Source: UBA1181 sp045617845
Lineage (GTDB): Bacteria; Bacteroidota; Bacteroidia; Bacteroidales; Paludibacteraceae
Reading direction: 5' to 3'
Assembly (NCBI GenBank): GCA_045617845.1
Contig: JAZLJL010000092.1
Location: 1-64,000 of the forward strand
Length of the DNA: 64,000 nucleotides
Positions within the stretch are counted from its first letter, which is position 1. Each line of letters starts with the position of its first letter. The position numbers were made by a program, and so were the translations under genes. The notes under the pieces are model-generated. The model worked only from the letters and a program-made list of their open reading frames with translations, did not search any database and was not told the DNA's origin. This document shows positions 62,720 through 64,000 of this stretch, one piece after another.

Positions 62720-63478
62720 ATGAGTCTGAAAGACCTTTTCATCAAGCCGGAGAGCGATCCTAAAAAGGCGGGGAACAAACAACCCGTCAATAACAACACA
62801 CGAAACACGAACCCTTCTCCGACGCATACAGCCCCATCAAGGCCAGAGCCAGAGCCAGAGCCTGCGCCACAAGAGCCGATCAGCACGATCGACATGAACT
62901 CAATCATACCGGAGCCAAGTGCGGAACAGACTGAAAATGATTCTCCCATCACGGAAATAAACAACGTGAAGAAAAAGAGGTTATGGGAGACGTTGATCAA
63001 GAGAAACCTTCCCGGTCCAGACATGTTGGAGTTGAAAAGCTACTCCGCATCCTTGGAATCGATGGGACTATCCCAAGAGAAAAGGTACGAGGCCGCCTTC
63101 AAAATGTTGAAAGCGCAATACCCGGACTTCACAAAAGACAAGTTGTTGAAATCCATCGACACCTACATCGGTTTCGTCAACGAAGAGATCGAAAGCGGAA
63201 GGAGCCAATATGCGGAGAAGCGCAGACAGACCGTCGGAGAGCAACAAAAGAAGCTCGACAACATGGTGAAAGACAACCAACAAATCGAGAAGCAGCTGGC
63301 TGAACTGCAAAAACGCAACAAGGAACTGACCAATGAAATCGAGAAGCTGAAAGTCGAGATCACAGCGGCGACCAAGGAGATAGCGCACGACGAACAAGTG
63401 TTCATCAACTCTGCCAACAGCGTCATATGCGACCTCATCACAGACAAAAAAGAGATGTCTAACATTAATGTGGAATAA
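62720..63478 (+). CDS. Coiled-coil protein of unknown function
   Basis: 252 residues that I do not recognise. It begins MSLKDLFIKPESDPKK, then a Pro/Glu-rich linker (RPEPEPEPAPQEP), a helical domain (about 85-150; SYSASLESMGLSQEKRYEAA, DKLLKSIDTYIGF) and a long coiled coil (about 165-235; QQKKLDNMVKDNQQIEKQLA, RNKELTNEIEKLKVEITAA). No signal peptide or membrane segment. The next gene starts 28 bp later and also carries an SLK-E/D-x-F-x-x-P motif near its N-terminus, so the two products probably work together, perhaps as a scaffold at the membrane. Confidence 0.6.
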   Translation: MSLKDLFIKPESDPKKAGNKQPVNNNTRNTNPSPTHTAPSRPEPEPEPAPQEPISTIDMNSIIPEPSAEQTENDSPITEINNVKKKRLWETLIKRNLPGPDMLELKSYSASLESMGLSQEKRYEAAFKMLKAQYPDFTKDKLLKSIDTYIGFVNEEIESGRSQYAEKRRQTVGEQQKKLDNMVKDNQQIEKQLAELQKRNKELTNEIEKLKVEITAATKEIAHDEQVFINSANSVICDLITDKKEMSNINVE

Positions 63479-63506
63479 TAATTTATAATAATTAACGACA
63501 ATAAAA

Positions 63507-64000
63507 ATGGATAGCAATTTATTCGACAACAATTCAGAGAATTCAAGCAACTCAACGCCAGTCTCCCTCAAAGAGATGTTCAAAAGACCTGGAGGAACGT
63601 TCGCTAAAATCACGGCAGTAGGCGCCGCATTAGGATTGGGCTACCTATTCACCAAAGCATTGCCTTTCTTAGTTGCCGCAGCGGCAAACACTCTTGTGCT
63701 GATTGTGGAAATCGTGGCGATCGTGGGCATCTTGGCAGTATTGCTCAATAAGAACACATGGAAATGGATTTCCTTGTTCTGGCTCCACCTCAACAGGAAA
63801 ATCGTCGGCATGTTCGTGAAGATAGACCCTATCTCCATCCTTGAGAACTCCATCCACAAGATGAAGGACAAACTGAACACCGTACACGAGAACGTGACCA
63901 AGTTGAGAACGATCCTCGTGAGCATGAACGGGAAACTAGACTCCTACAAACAACAACAAGACGACAACATCCGTAAGCTCAAGAAACGCAAGGAGCAGTT
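63507..64000 (+). CDS. Membrane protein with coiled-coil tail, cut by window edge
   Basis: At least 164 residues; the gene runs off the right edge. It begins MDSNLFDNNSENSSNS, then VSLKEMFKRPGG, which matches the start of the preceding protein. Two membrane helices follow (about 38-60 and 62-80; VAAAANTLVLIVEIVAIVGI), then an amphipathic region and a coiled-coil stretch (ENVTKLRTILVSMNGKLDSY). Unrecognised. It is probably cotranscribed with the coiled-coil protein. Confidence 0.6.
   Translation, partial: MDSNLFDNNSENSSNSTPVSLKEMFKRPGGTFAKITAVGAALGLGYLFTKALPFLVAAAANTLVLIVEIVAIVGILAVLLNKNTWKWISLFWLHLNRKIVGMFVKIDPISILENSIHKMKDKLNTVHENVTKLRTILVSMNGKLDSYKQQQDDNIRKLKKRKEQ

Noticed and set aside
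1..64000. tRNA genes or CRISPR arrays
   Set aside because: Scanning by eye showed no cloverleaf with T-arm signature and no regularly spaced repeats; a tRNA search program would settle it.

Overview
The window looks like chromosomal DNA of a member of the Bacteroidota, most likely Bacteroidales. The evidence is: many TAnnTTTG-type -7 boxes, a short primary sigma factor of the Bacteroidetes type, glutamine synthetase III, an independent phosphoglycerate mutase, a FeoA-FeoB fusion, DUF4834/DUF5063/DUF3127/DUF5723 proteins, and type IX secretion (a PorV gene and a secreted protein with a C-terminal T9SS sorting domain). I cannot name a genus. No tRNA, rRNA operon or CRISPR array was seen.

Region 1 (1-7.7 kb) is an accessory island full of decayed insertion sequences: IS4, IS256, IS3 and IS982 remnants, a 207-bp MITE-like element and palindromic repeats. 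Three orphan secreted proteins or lipoproteins lie among them. It ends in a hipBA toxin-antitoxin pair that sits, with a deleted IS982 transposase, between inverted repeats (5021-5037 and 7675-7691) flanked by a 7-bp direct repeat. This is good evidence that the pair arrived as one mobile unit.

Region 2 (7.7-18 kb, minus strand) is core metabolism: a small Cys-rich lipoprotein, a DoxX/thioredoxin-like membrane protein and hisA; an alpha-amylase; a DUF5063, exonuclease and PurF-like group (the PurF-like protein lacks its N-terminal catalytic Cys); then a membrane protein, winged-helix regulator and creD group with two near-identical palindromes; and a PrsW-type protease.

Region 3 (18-32 kb, plus strand) has a transglutaminase-fold/leucine-rich-repeat protein, feoAB with its Cys-rich partner, hisI, an ftsE-like gene, metF, a DUF4834 gene, gpmI, a 1302-residue CotH/lamin-tail T9SS cargo protein, and a fur-family gene only 3 bp behind it.

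Region 4 (32-42.5 kb, minus strand) has a Sel1-like protein, a DEDD exonuclease, iorA, ribE, a RelA-like enzyme, an unknown protein, a dipeptidyl carboxypeptidase, a YihY protein and the RNase P RNA.

Region 5 (42.8-47.4 kb) has degP/htrA followed by three tandem primary-type sigma factor genes, the middle one broken by a frameshift and an amber codon. Region 6 (47.4-64 kb) has nth and a Na/Pi symporter, a GH5 glycoside hydrolase, an SSB-tailed DUF3127 protein, outer-membrane proteins, glnN, miaA, an MFS transporter, porV, and an unfamiliar pair of genes (coiled-coil protein plus membrane protein) that runs off the right edge.
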